From the IMG/VR virus record IMGVR_UViG_3300020438_000063, positions 1 through 48,763 of that record: DNA of 48,763 nt; one strand, given 5' to 3'. The stretch's first letter is position 1, and the number at the start of each line of letters is the position of its first letter. The position numbers were made by a program, and so were the translations under genes. Of this stretch, positions 14,893 to 21,819 are shown in pieces. The notes under the pieces are model-generated. The model was not told the DNA's origin. It saw only the letters and a list, made by a program, of their open reading frames with translations, and did no database searches. Source of the DNA: a virus.

Positions 14893-15498
14893 ATGAAAAA
14901 GTTTAATGAATTTCTTACAGAAAGAGCTGGCAAAGGTTTAACTATCTTTGATATCGATGACACTATGTTTGTCTCAAAAGCTCGAGTTATAGTAAGAAAT
15001 ATTAATACTGGAAAGACAAAATCTTTAACTCCTCAACAATTTAATACATATAAGTTAAGAGGTAATGAAGAGTTTGATTATGGAGAGTTTAGATCTTCTA
15101 AAATATTCTATCAGACTGCGACTCCAATAGCTCGTATGATTCAAAAGGCAAAAGCGATTATTCGTAACGCTACAAAAAAAGGATCAAAAGTTATTGTAGT
15201 AACAGCAAGATCAGATATGGACGATAAGAATCTCTTTATAAAGACTTTTGAAGCTCATGGTATACCAATGAAAAATGTATACGTTGAAAGAGCCGGCAAT
15301 ATGGCAGGTTCAAGCGCTGAAAACAAAAAAGTTATCTTTCGAAAGTATTTAAAAACTGGAGAATATGCGAGAGTAAGATTGTTTGATGATCATAAAGAAA
15401 ATCTTCAAGCGTTACTTGATTTGAAAACAGAGTTTCCTACAACTGAGATGTTTGCTTATTTAGCAGATCTTAAAGGAGGCGTAAAAAGGATAAAATAA
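14893..15498 (+). CDS. HAD-superfamily phosphatase
   Basis: A 201-residue protein. HAD motif I is LTIFDIDDTMF (D20 nucleophile, D22 acid/base). Motif II is VIVVTARSDMDDK, and motif IV is VRLFDDHKENLQAL. The N-terminal MKKFNEFLTE resembles the FKEFL tag on several small phage proteins. HAD enzymes in T4-like phages include the 3'-phosphatase part of polynucleotide kinase, and a second HAD protein is encoded at 28.2 kb. The substrate is unknown. It has a dual late plus sigma70 promoter region. Confidence 0.85.
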   Translation: MKKFNEFLTERAGKGLTIFDIDDTMFVSKARVIVRNINTGKTKSLTPQQFNTYKLRGNEEFDYGEFRSSKIFYQTATPIARMIQKAKAIIRNATKKGSKVIVVTARSDMDDKNLFIKTFEAHGIPMKNVYVERAGNMAGSSAENKKVIFRKYLKTGEYARVRLFDDHKENLQALLDLKTEFPTTEMFAYLADLKGGVKRIK

Positions 15499-15692
15499 TG
15501 GCTATAAAATTAACACAAAGCATGACGGTAAGAGATCGTCAAACAGGTAAAGTAACAACACAACATGACTATATTAAGAGTCATTCAGTGCAGGATCTTA
15601 TGGATAAGTATAATTCAGGAGATCTTAAACCAAAGGTAAAACAAAAGGTAAAAAACGAATTAGTTAGGAGAGGCGGAGTTGTCTTCAAATAA
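15498..15692 (+). CDS. small conserved phage protein (PKVKQKVKNELVRRG)
   Basis: A 64-residue basic protein ending in DLKPKVKQKVKNELVRRGGV, a block I recall as conserved in cyanophages and pelagiphages. Function is unknown. The start overlaps the HAD stop by one base. Confidence 0.7.
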   Translation: MAIKLTQSMTVRDRQTGKVTTQHDYIKSHSVQDLMDKYNSGDLKPKVKQKVKNELVRRGGVVFK

Positions 15693-15834
15693 ATTAGATC
15701 GTATCAAGGAAGTACTTGATTTAAAAGCATACCGACTAAAAAAGAAAAAGGAATTTAGAAGATGGCTTCTTAGTATATTCTTAGGAATCATACTTATAGT
15801 TGGAGCAATATACTATTATATAAATTATGGATAA
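15679..15834 (+). CDS. tiny C-terminally anchored membrane protein, TTG start
   Basis: A 51-residue ORF starting at TTG 15679 with AGGAGAGG at 15665-15672. It has a basic N-terminal helix (LKAYRLKKKKEFRRW) and one hydrophobic segment near residues 32-47 (LLSIFLGIILIVGAIYYY). It overlaps neighbours by 14 and 8 nt. Function is unknown. Confidence 0.55.
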   Translation: MSSNKLDRIKEVLDLKAYRLKKKKEFRRWLLSIFLGIILIVGAIYYYINYG

Positions 15835-16042
15835 TAAACAATGGCATGGCGGTAAAGGATCTAAACGAAGAAATTCGGATGATACTCTATACGCAGATAA
15901 TTGGGAAAAGATCTTTGGTCAAAAGAAACCAGAAATTTCTGTGCGTAAAGAAACTCCCAAACATGCTCAATCACAAATACATAAAGATCAGACAAAAGTG
16001 ATCCCAAGACGTTATAAATATACTAAAGAGGAAGAACTATGA
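15827..16042 (+). CDS. small conserved phage protein (WHGGKGS motif)
   Basis: A 71-residue protein opening DNKQWHGGKGSKRRNSDDTL followed by YADNWEKIFGQKK. I recall this N-terminus from small proteins of many T4-like phages. It is basic and lacks a membrane segment. Function is unknown. Confidence 0.7.
   Translation: MDNKQWHGGKGSKRRNSDDTLYADNWEKIFGQKKPEISVRKETPKHAQSQIHKDQTKVIPRRYKYTKEEEL
16013..16020 (+). promoter_or_regulatory. candidate T4-type late promoter
   Basis: TATAAATA inside the end of the preceding gene, 18 nt before the ATG at 16039 that starts a pair of virion-type genes. A single octamer can occur by chance in AT-rich DNA, so confidence is limited. Confidence 0.4.
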
Positions 16043-16305
16043 GCATAGATATAGACGAATTTGATTTTGGTTTTACAGCTGTAGACGAGAACGAACTTGA
16101 AGCTGTACAAAAATTAACTACAAAAGCTTCAACAGTTTCAGCAACTGCAGAAAAAACTGAAGATAAGTTAAACAATCTATATAATGCTATATTACCACTC
16201 TTATCAAATTTAAAAGCAAATCCAGAAAAGGATTATATCTACTGGCCTAAAAGGACAGAAAAGGTAGAAGCCTTCGAAGACATGATTCAGGAGATTATTA
16301 AGTAA
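16039..16305 (+). CDS. conserved phage protein, probably structural
   Basis: An 88-residue acidic helical protein with DFGFTAVDENELEAVQ at the start and LYNAILPLLSNLKANPEKDY with IYWPKRTEKVEAF at the end. This N/C-terminal pair is familiar from marine T4-like phages next to virion genes. The exact role is unknown. The ATGA and TAATG junctions couple it to both neighbours. Confidence 0.7.
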   Translation: MSIDIDEFDFGFTAVDENELEAVQKLTTKASTVSATAEKTEDKLNNLYNAILPLLSNLKANPEKDYIYWPKRTEKVEAFEDMIQEIIK

Positions 16306-17018
16306 TGGGAATACCAAGTTCAGGAACAATAAAAATGGGTGGAGCAGGTACGAATAGTATCGCTCAAGTCAAAGCAGGTACTGATACTGGAACACCTACA
16401 GCAGTTACAAACGTATCATTGAAAGGATTATCCGTAGATGGTGTTACTGATTTTAATGATGGAAGTAATCGAGATATTGCAATAGCTGGTAGTACACCAA
16501 ACCAAACAGCACCTTTTGCTATGTCAGAATTTCATGGATATGTTCAAACATTAGCTACAAGATATTATGCTAGTTTAAGTGAAGACGAATTCGCGCCCGA
16601 TTCGAATATTATTGTACGACCACAACTTAGAATACAATACGCAAGTGGCAATATTAATGTTAATTGGTATCCTGACAGTGAAAATCCAAGTCCAAGCTCA
16701 GGCACACTTGTTTATCAAATTGTAAACCCAGCTTCTGGATACACAGTAAGAGAAACGCACACTGAGACTGGCGACGGCCCAAATTCATGGACTTACTCAA
16801 ATATACAACCAAATGGTTCAGCAGTGTCTATTCCAACTTCAACATTCTATCAAGATTGGCAACCAACGTTTGAATCTGGCGGTAGTTATGATGATGCAGG
16901 AGCCAATAGTTCAGTCTTAACTGTAAGTCTTATTTTTGAAAAATCAGGAGAAACAACTTTTACTTATAGTTTCACATTAAATATTGACATAGAAACTGAA
17001 GGTTCGGGTGGTGAATAA
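16305..17018 (+). CDS. putative virion appendage or fibre-associated protein
   Basis: A 237-residue Ser/Thr/Gly-rich protein. The N-terminus (MGIPSSGTIKMGGAGTNSIA) and the block PFAMSEFHGYVQTLATRYYA resemble attachment domains of virion appendages in marine phages. The C-terminal 140 residues look like a beta-sandwich (RPQLRIQYASGNINVNWYPD; LTVSLIFEKSGETTFTYSF). Receptor-binding or capsid decoration is plausible by composition. No cysteine or catalytic motif is seen. Confidence 0.6.
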   Translation: MGIPSSGTIKMGGAGTNSIAQVKAGTDTGTPTAVTNVSLKGLSVDGVTDFNDGSNRDIAIAGSTPNQTAPFAMSEFHGYVQTLATRYYASLSEDEFAPDSNIIVRPQLRIQYASGNINVNWYPDSENPSPSSGTLVYQIVNPASGYTVRETHTETGDGPNSWTYSNIQPNGSAVSIPTSTFYQDWQPTFESGGSYDDAGANSSVLTVSLIFEKSGETTFTYSFTLNIDIETEGSGGE

Positions 17019-17024
17019 TATTTT

Positions 17025-17717
17025 ATGTTACCTAAACCTATAGGTGGAATATATGATATTGATTGTATTGTATCATTTTCAGGTGGCGTAGAATCAACAG
17101 CGTTATTACAATATTTACAAGATAAAAATTTAAACCCAATTGCAATATATAGTCATTATCCAATGAAAACTAACAGAATACAAGCTACTACGATTCCTCA
17201 ACATTTAGAACAAATATGTAAGATTTTAAATGTGAAATTGATAGTACACACTCATCAAAATTATCAAAATAACAATGAAACTGAACAATACTTTTATTCT
17301 ACCAGACATTGGTTATTAGCAATGTGTAATGCTTCATTAAGATTTTCTAAAATAAAAAACTTTTATTGGGGAGCTAATAGTGGTCTGTTAGAGTTTAATG
17401 ATGGAGTGGGAGACTGTTCTATCGTCGACCCTACAAAGTATCAAGTTCAAAATGTATTTGAAGCATTACAAAACATACCTAGAAAGGTAGATGGTTATCA
17501 TGATGCAGATTCGAAGCATGCTGATGGTTCATATAAAGCAAATATTGATTGGAAAAACAAACAAACAATATCAGCACCATTAATTGGTTGGACAAAAAAA
17601 CAACAATGGGATTATATAAGAAACGATATAAAAGAATTAATTCAAAGCTGTGTAAGCTATAATAATTGTGGAAGATGCGTTAAGTGCGAAGAATTTCAAC
17701 TATTAGAAAGTGTATAA
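17025..17717 (+). CDS. PP-loop ATPase, QueC-like
   Basis: A 230-residue protein with the PP-loop SFSGGVESTALL near residues 17-28 and a C-terminal four-cysteine zinc site, C-x6-C-x2-C-x2-C (SCVSYNNCGRCVKCEEF). This combination marks the ExsB/QueC group, whose known member makes preQ0 (7-cyano-7-deazaguanine) for queuosine or DNA modification. The loop differs from canonical SGGQDST, and no queD, queE or folE is visible here, so another PP-loop reaction is possible. Spacing from the previous gene is 6 nt, with no clear Shine-Dalgarno. Confidence 0.65.
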   Translation: MLPKPIGGIYDIDCIVSFSGGVESTALLQYLQDKNLNPIAIYSHYPMKTNRIQATTIPQHLEQICKILNVKLIVHTHQNYQNNNETEQYFYSTRHWLLAMCNASLRFSKIKNFYWGANSGLLEFNDGVGDCSIVDPTKYQVQNVFEALQNIPRKVDGYHDADSKHADGSYKANIDWKNKQTISAPLIGWTKKQQWDYIRNDIKELIQSCVSYNNCGRCVKCEEFQLLESV

Positions 17718-17720
17718 ATA
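17713..17720 (+). promoter_or_regulatory. T4-type late promoter for lysozyme
   Basis: TATAAATA overlaps the stop of the PP-loop gene and lies 24 nt before the lysozyme ATG at 17745, which has AAGAGG upstream. Late expression suits a lysis enzyme. Confidence 0.65.
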
Positions 17721-17744
17721 AAACAGCAATAAGAGGTATTTAAA

Positions 17745-18215
17745 ATGTTTTGGAATAAAGAATCTAAAGAAATTAATATAGAACAACTAAAAGAAACACT
17801 CAAAGTAGATGAAGGTGTAGTATATAAAATATACAAAGATCACCTGGGTTATCCTACATTTGGAATAGGACATTTAGTTATTAAAGAAGACAAGGAATTC
17901 GGTAAAGATATTGGCACTGAAATTTCAGAGGATCGTGTAAACGAATGCTTTGAATCAGATGTACAATCTGTAATCGATGATTGTAAAAAACTGCATGATG
18001 GTTGGGATGGTTATCCTCAAGAGGCTAAACAAATAATCGCAAACATGATGTTTAATATGGGACTTACGCGCTTGAGTAAATTTAAGAACCACAATGCAGC
18101 GCTGCAAAGTGGGGATTGGAAGGAGGCTGCCAAAGAAGGCAGAGATTCAAAATGGCACAAGCAAGTGACAAACAGAGCCGAGAGGCTAATGAAGAGACTC
18201 GAGGAGATCAAATAA
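17745..18215 (+). CDS. T4-type lysozyme (endolysin, GH24)
   Basis: A 156-residue muramidase close in size to T4 gpe (164). The catalytic triad is in place: E23 in VDEGVVYKIY, D32 in KDHLGYPTFGIGHL and T38 in the same block. The C-terminal helix pair holds MMFNMGLTRLSKFKNHNAAL. It has no signal peptide, so release would need a holin. Candidates are the small membrane proteins at 18.3-20.4 kb. The spanin-like pair lies 14 kb away. It is preceded by a late promoter. Confidence 0.95.
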   Translation: MFWNKESKEINIEQLKETLKVDEGVVYKIYKDHLGYPTFGIGHLVIKEDKEFGKDIGTEISEDRVNECFESDVQSVIDDCKKLHDGWDGYPQEAKQIIANMMFNMGLTRLSKFKNHNAALQSGDWKEAAKEGRDSKWHKQVTNRAERLMKRLEEIK

Positions 18216-18307
18216 AGACTGAAGAACAAAAAGGTCGATTTTGGTGCCACGAAAGAAAGAACTATTTCAGTTGGAAAGAGTTCATTAATTATAACTATAA
18301 GACCTAG
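18152..18307 (+). CDS. small ORF overlapping lysozyme 3' end
   Basis: A 51-residue reading from ATG 18152 in another frame than lysozyme, extending 92 nt past its stop. The non-overlapping part (GRFWCHERKNYFSWKEFINY) is hydrophilic and aromatic and fills what would otherwise be a gap. There is no strong ribosome site. It may instead start at a weaker codon near 18200. It may be real but is uncertain. Confidence 0.4.
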   Translation: MAQASDKQSREANEETRGDQIKTEEQKGRFWCHERKNYFSWKEFINYNYKT

Positions 18308-18319
18308 GAGGTATATATT

Positions 18320-18622
18320 ATGGATACAGCATTCATAGTGATTGGAGGAATAGTATTAGCTGCAGCAGTTTACGCTGTATATGATTCTACCAGACCTGCG
18401 TCAGGAGTTAGAGCAAGAAATAACAAGGGACATTATATAAAAGATGACCCTTCTACTGCGAAGAACGAAGCTTATGTAGATGGTAAAACACCACCTGCAA
18501 AAAAGAAAGCTCCGGTAAAACGTAAGCCAGCGGCAAAGAAAAAGCCAGCAGCTAAAAAAACAGTAGCAAAGAAAGCTCCAGCTAAACGCAGAACCAATAG
18601 AAAAACAGTAGCTAAAAAATAA
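18320..18622 (+). CDS. membrane-anchored protein with histone-H1-like tail
   Basis: A 100-residue protein. Residues 3-22 form a membrane segment (TAFIVIGGIVLAAAVYAVYD). Residues about 58-100 are a Lys/Ala/Pro tail (PAKKKAPVKRKPAAKKKPAA and further AKK repeats) like bacterial histone-H1-type proteins. AGGAGGTATATATT before the ATG gives strong translation. A DNA- or envelope-binding polycation tethered to the inner membrane is unusual for a phage. It could bind DNA, LPS or peptidoglycan near lysis. Confidence 0.75.
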   Translation: MDTAFIVIGGIVLAAAVYAVYDSTRPASGVRARNNKGHYIKDDPSTAKNEAYVDGKTPPAKKKAPVKRKPAAKKKPAAKKTVAKKAPAKRRTNRKTVAKK

Positions 18623-18638
18623 GTTACAAAATTAGATT

Positions 18639-18809
18639 ATGAAACATATGATCAAATGGCTGAAAATCTCAGCCGCAATCAACGTGTATCTATCAATCAT
18701 ACTTACTTTTGTTTTAGTAGCATTAATGATTGATATTGGTTTGGATTCTTATTGGCATTCAAATGATTTCATGGAACAATTCTTGTTACAAAAGAATGAT
18801 TCTAAGTAA
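18639..18809 (+). CDS. small membrane protein
   Basis: A 56-residue ORF from ATG 18639 (a second ATG is at 18648) with a basic N-terminus and one hydrophobic segment (INVYLSIILTFVLVALMIDI). It overlaps the next start by 14 nt. It could be holin-related given the lysozyme nearby, but size and position are the only support. Confidence 0.5.
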   Translation: MKHMIKWLKISAAINVYLSIILTFVLVALMIDIGLDSYWHSNDFMEQFLLQKNDSK

Positions 18810-19041
18810 ATACACAAAAACAATTCAATTACATGTAGGTCTTATTACAGGCCTTCATGTTATTGTCTTATCAATTTTATCATACCCATTTTTCATGTTA
18901 GTCTGTGCAATATTTTGTACTTTAATAGGATTAAAATGTCAATACGAGTGGGTAACTATTATGGAAGAGCATGAGAATGATTATCATCTTATTATAAATA
19001 ATAGTAGGGATAGTATGGCAGATGGTCTACTATCAAAATAA
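18796..19041 (+). CDS. two-span membrane protein, holin candidate
   Basis: An 81-residue protein from ATG 18796; the longer in-frame reading from 18730 lies inside the previous gene. Two hydrophobic segments (residues about 12-31 and 33-48: LITGLHVIVLSILSYPFF and MLVCAIFCTLIGL) precede a polar tail. Two-span proteins of this size beside an endolysin are often holins. No sequence family is recognised. Confidence 0.5.
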   Translation: MILSKYTKTIQLHVGLITGLHVIVLSILSYPFFMLVCAIFCTLIGLKCQYEWVTIMEEHENDYHLIINNSRDSMADGLLSK

Positions 19042-19058
19042 AAGCAATGGAGAATATA

Positions 19059-19364
19059 ATGCAAAATTTATTTACTCTGTTCGTCGGATTAGTTCTTATT
19101 ACGAACTGTGCTTCAATTGGAAGCGTCGTAGAAGGAACCAAGGAGTTTACAACTGGAGTTGTTGACGGTGCTGTAAAAGGTACTTCAACTGTTATTTCAG
19201 CTGTAGCTTCGGATGTAGTATCCACTGGTGAATTCGTTGTTGAAACAGCTGTTGATGTAGGTAAAACTGCAGTCAATACTGGTACTGGAGTTGTTCAAAA
19301 AGCAGCTAACAGGATCGACGAAGAAACTGACAAACTACAAACTCCTCAACCTGAGGGAAAGTAG
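19059..19364 (+). CDS. putative lipoprotein, zero-frame product
   Basis: A 101-residue protein from ATG 19059, with GGAGA at 19051-19055; an ATG at 19047 is also in frame. The hydrophobic N-terminus ends in LITNCASIG, a lipobox-like site with an atypical Asn before the Cys. The mature part is Val/Thr/Gly-rich with repeating VVxGxVKGTSTVISAVAS-like pieces. The gene ends GAG GGA AAG TAG, which contains the slippery heptamer GGGAAAG immediately before the stop, followed by a stem-loop. A longer -1 frameshift product is therefore likely. Confidence 0.65.
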   Translation: MQNLFTLFVGLVLITNCASIGSVVEGTKEFTTGVVDGAVKGTSTVISAVASDVVSTGEFVVETAVDVGKTAVNTGTGVVQKAANRIDEETDKLQTPQPEGK

Positions 19365-19420
19365 CTTGGTCTCTCTTTCCACAATATCCTAAACAACAAA
19401 AGGATATCGAAAAAGAGAGA
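19355..19420 (+). promoter_or_regulatory. -1 ribosomal frameshift signal
   Basis: Slippery heptamer G GGA AAG at 19355-19361 in the zero frame, the same heptamer used by the phage lambda G/GT switch. After an 8-nt spacer comes a nested stem: 19370-19378 pairs with 19412-19420 (9 bp), then ATATCCT 19384-19390 pairs with AGGATAT 19401-19407 (7 bp) around a 10-nt loop. The stop TAG is inside the spacer. Confidence 0.7.
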
Positions 19421-19513
19421 GTAGTAGTTGGAGAAGCAACTAATGATATAACAGTTATCATAAAAATTGTGAAACGCTACTGTACGCAATATCCGGAAGA
19501 GTGCGAACAATAA
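19361..19513 (+). CDS. -1 frameshift extension of the lipoprotein gene
   Basis: After a -1 slip on GGGAAAG (19355-19361), translation continues for 50 codons to TAA 19511-19513. The extension starts VAWSLFPQYPKQQKDIEKER and ends IKIVKRYCTQYPEECEQ, with two Cys that could pair. It has no in-frame start codon with a ribosome site near its beginning, so an independent gene is unlikely. The full fusion would have 151 residues. A sequencing indel is the alternative explanation. Confidence 0.6.
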   Translation, partial: VAWSLFPQYPKQQKDIEKERVVVGEATNDITVIIKIVKRYCTQYPEECEQ

Positions 19514-19516
19514 ACT

Positions 19517-19543
19517 AAAGGGATCTTTTAGGTCCCTTTTTTT
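19517..19543 (+). terminator. Rho-independent terminator
   Basis: AAAGGGA pairs with TCCCTTT around a short loop and runs into a seven-T tract (19537-19543). It ends the lysozyme/lipoprotein transcript, immediately after the frameshift ORF stop, and precedes a late promoter. Confidence 0.85.
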
Positions 19544-19564
19544 ATGTCTTAGCGTTACAGCTAT

Positions 19565-19572
19565 TATAAATA
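19565..19572 (+). promoter_or_regulatory. T4-type late promoter
   Basis: TATAAATA 31 nt before ATG 19604, which has AGAGGAAA upstream. It sits right after a terminator and opens the transcription unit leading into the curli-type genes. Confidence 0.7.
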
Positions 19573-19603
19573 ACCATATAGATTTTTAATAGAGGAAAAA
19601 ACA

Positions 19604-19858
19604 ATGGCAAGTACAATTAAATTATTAGGTTCAGAAGGCAATTTAGGCTCAGCATCTAATGTAGGATTTGCAAAAGTGGTAAGAGTATTGAACAATAAAA
19701 CAGCTGTTCAGGCAATCACTTGGAAAAATGCAGGTGGAACAACTTTAGGAACAATTACTTTGAAAGCAGCAGAAGTAGCTTATATAGAAAAAGCTTCTAC
19801 TGATACATTAACTGGTGTCGCAACTTCTTTAGCTGTAGGTGTTGCTTATAGTAACTAA
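19604..19858 (+). CDS. small virion-associated type protein
   Basis: An 84-residue beta-rich protein with ASTIKLLGSEGNLGSASNVG at the start, AKVVRVLNN, and a C-terminus TSLAVGVAYSN. I recall short proteins of this type (GS..NL..A..V..A.VVRV) as abundant virion or decoration proteins in marine T4-like phages. The late promoter fits a structural role. TAATG couples it to the next gene. Confidence 0.65.
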   Translation: MASTIKLLGSEGNLGSASNVGFAKVVRVLNNKTAVQAITWKNAGGTTLGTITLKAAEVAYIEKASTDTLTGVATSLAVGVAYSN

Positions 19859-20154
19859 TGGAAGATGTCTTTACACTTATCTCCGAAGTAGGTTTACCTA
19901 TAGCTGGAGCTTTAGTAATGGGATTCTTCATTTTTACAATCATCAAACAGATTTTAGAAGGAGTCGTTGATGATATTAAGACGCTTACAATGTTTTGTTC
20001 TAGTTTAGAAAATAGAGCAAGAACAATGAGTAATGAAATGGTCAAGATAGACTTACTCGTAAGTAGCGCATTAGAATTAAGACCAGATATCGAAAGAATA
20101 GCTCGCGCAGAGAACTTTATCGAAGATGGTAAACTTGACGTAAGAAGAGATTAA
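19858..20154 (+). CDS. single-span membrane protein
   Basis: A 98-residue protein with an N-terminal membrane segment (residues about 12-35, GLPIAGALVMGFFIFTIIKQ) and an amphipathic helical cytoplasmic or periplasmic part. It resembles the next gene product in layout (short acidic start, one span, then a helix ending near ALELRPDIERIARAE), which suggests old paralogues. A holin-like or YvrJ-like role is possible. Confidence 0.6.
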   Translation: MEDVFTLISEVGLPIAGALVMGFFIFTIIKQILEGVVDDIKTLTMFCSSLENRARTMSNEMVKIDLLVSSALELRPDIERIARAENFIEDGKLDVRRD

Positions 20155-20155
20155 T

Positions 20156-20416
20156 ATGGATATTGCGCAATTAATTGCCGATTTTGGCTTTCCAACAGTA
20201 ATGGTTGTAGGTTTAGGCTATTTTGTTTACTTTGTATATAACTTTATTCAAGAACATCTAGATCCAGCAACAGAAAAAATGCATTTTCAATTAATTCGAG
20301 TCATTGATCAGATGAGAATGTTAGATCAAGACCTTATAAGATTACAACAAAAAGTAGACGTGGTATTGGAATACAGAGAAAATGAAAAGAAAAAGAGTAG
20401 ACAAAATGAAGAGTAA
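20156..20416 (+). CDS. single-span membrane protein, paralogue-like
   Basis: An 86-residue protein with one N-terminal span (LIADFGFPTVMVVGLGYFVY) followed by a helix (MLDQDLIRLQQKVDVVLEYR). The GFP-x2-M/V-x-G span is like YvrJ-type small membrane proteins. It lies one base after the previous gene and overlaps csgF by 11 nt, so these two small proteins are co-expressed with the curli-type genes. Confidence 0.6.
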   Translation: MDIAQLIADFGFPTVMVVGLGYFVYFVYNFIQEHLDPATEKMHFQLIRVIDQMRMLDQDLIRLQQKVDVVLEYRENEKKKSRQNEE

Positions 20417-20924
20417 CGCTGAATTATTAACACTTATTAGCGTCTTCGTCGTATCAATTATGGCTATTACTCCTGCTAACGCCACAGAAATTGTACACAA
20501 GTTTAAAAATCCTTCCTTTAGTGGACAAGGTACAGCATCTCATTATCTTACAGTAGAAAACCAAGAGTTCTCTCGTAAGAAATCAATAGAAGAAGCATTA
20601 GCTGCAGCAGAAAAAGCAGCACAAAGAGAAGCTGATAATACGACATTAGCAAAATTCATTCGTAACTTAGAATCAAGAATATATGCTCAAATGTCGAAAC
20701 AACTTGTAGAAAGTATGTTTCAAAATGATAATGCTGTAAGATTTGGATCTTTTACATTAGAAGGTTCAATAGTAACATATGAAGTGATAACCAATGCAGA
20801 TGGTTCAGAATTTATTAAAATGACTATAGTAGATACCGACGGTACGGAAACAATAATTGAAATCCCAATCGGTAGTGGATATTTCGGGAGCGACTATGGT
20901 ACGACACCACCTGACGGCGGCTAG
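20406..20924 (+). CDS. csgF: curli assembly factor CsgF-like
   Basis: A 172-residue exported protein from ATG 20406 (20382 is an in-frame alternative). A signal peptide is followed by VHKFKNPSFSGQG, the conserved CsgF N-terminus that binds inside the CsgG pore. The C-terminal region (FGSFTLEGSIVTYEVITNAD, then TETIIEIPI) is the second CsgF block. In E. coli CsgF (138 aa) couples curlin secretion to nucleation at the cell surface. The Lys/Ala-rich helix of residues 55-105 is longer than usual. csgG follows with a 29-nt overlap. Confidence 0.88.
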   Translation: MKSNAELLTLISVFVVSIMAITPANATEIVHKFKNPSFSGQGTASHYLTVENQEFSRKKSIEEALAAAEKAAQREADNTTLAKFIRNLESRIYAQMSKQLVESMFQNDNAVRFGSFTLEGSIVTYEVITNADGSEFIKMTIVDTDGTETIIEIPIGSGYFGSDYGTTPPDGG

Positions 20925-21819
20925 TTTAGCAGTCATTATATTACTGTCTAGCTGTGCTCAAATACCAAGATACACAGAAGATCCGACTATCTGTAATCCA
21001 GATATGTGGGGTGATCAATATAATCATAATGTAGTTGAATGGGTTAAAGCAAGCGGTAGAGTATTTAAAAAAGCCATGCCATACATCTGCGTTGATGTAC
21101 CTGAAATTGTTAATATGCCGTCATACTTTCAATTATTAGATATACCACCAGCTGATAAAAAACCAGTTGTAGCAGTTTATAAATTCCAAGACCTAACAGG
21201 ACAAAGAAAAGCTCTTGATGGTATTGCCTCATTTAGTACTGCAGTAACACAAGGTGCTGATGCTATGTTAATTGATGCATTAAAGAGCGCAGGTGGAGGA
21301 ACTTGGTTCCGCGTGGTAGAGCGACAAGGATTAGACCACCTTGTACGAGAAAGACAAATTATACGAAGTGCACGCCAAGATATTGCAAAGGCAAAAGGCG
21401 AAGACGAAGCACAAGGAATACAACCAATGTTATTTGCTGGAATGATTATAGAAGGCGGTATTATTGGTTACGATACTAACATCTTATCTGGTGGACGAGG
21501 CGCACGGACTCTGGGTATAGGTGCAAGTAGACAATATCGTAAAGATGTTGTCACAATCTCTATAAGAGCTGTTTCAGTTCTGACTGGAGAGGTTTTATTA
21601 AACGTCCAAAGTAAGAAGACTATCCTATCTTACGGCAGTGGAGGAGACGTATTTAGGTTCATAGAACAAGGTACGCAATTAATAGAGTATGAGGACGGAG
21701 TGGGTAAAAATGAGTCAGTGACATATGCAGTACGATCAGCTATTGAAGCAGGAGTACTAGAATTAATCAACCAAGGACATGATAGAGGTTTTTGGGTTAT
21801 AAAAGGAAAAGAAAAATGA
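20896..21819 (+). CDS. csgG: curli secretion channel CsgG-like lipoprotein
   Basis: A 307-residue lipoprotein from ATG 20896, with GGGAG upstream; an in-frame TTG at 20857 is inside csgF. The lipobox is LLSSCAQIPR. The CsgG core is clear: KPVVAVYKFQDLTGQRK, then WFRVVERQGLDHLVRERQII, the pore-loop region FAGMIIEGGIIGYDTNILSG, and YRKDVVTISIRAVSVLTGEV. CsgG forms a nonameric outer-membrane pore for unfolded curlin. An additional N-terminal 50 residues (with CNPDMWGDQYNHNVVEW) are not in E. coli CsgG. I recall csgGF pairs reported in some SAR11 phages, so the pair itself is not new. Confidence 0.94.
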   Translation: MVRHHLTAASLAVIILLSSCAQIPRYTEDPTICNPDMWGDQYNHNVVEWVKASGRVFKKAMPYICVDVPEIVNMPSYFQLLDIPPADKKPVVAVYKFQDLTGQRKALDGIASFSTAVTQGADAMLIDALKSAGGGTWFRVVERQGLDHLVRERQIIRSARQDIAKAKGEDEAQGIQPMLFAGMIIEGGIIGYDTNILSGGRGARTLGIGASRQYRKDVVTISIRAVSVLTGEVLLNVQSKKTILSYGSGGDVFRFIEQGTQLIEYEDGVGKNESVTYAVRSAIEAGVLELINQGHDRGFWVIKGKEK

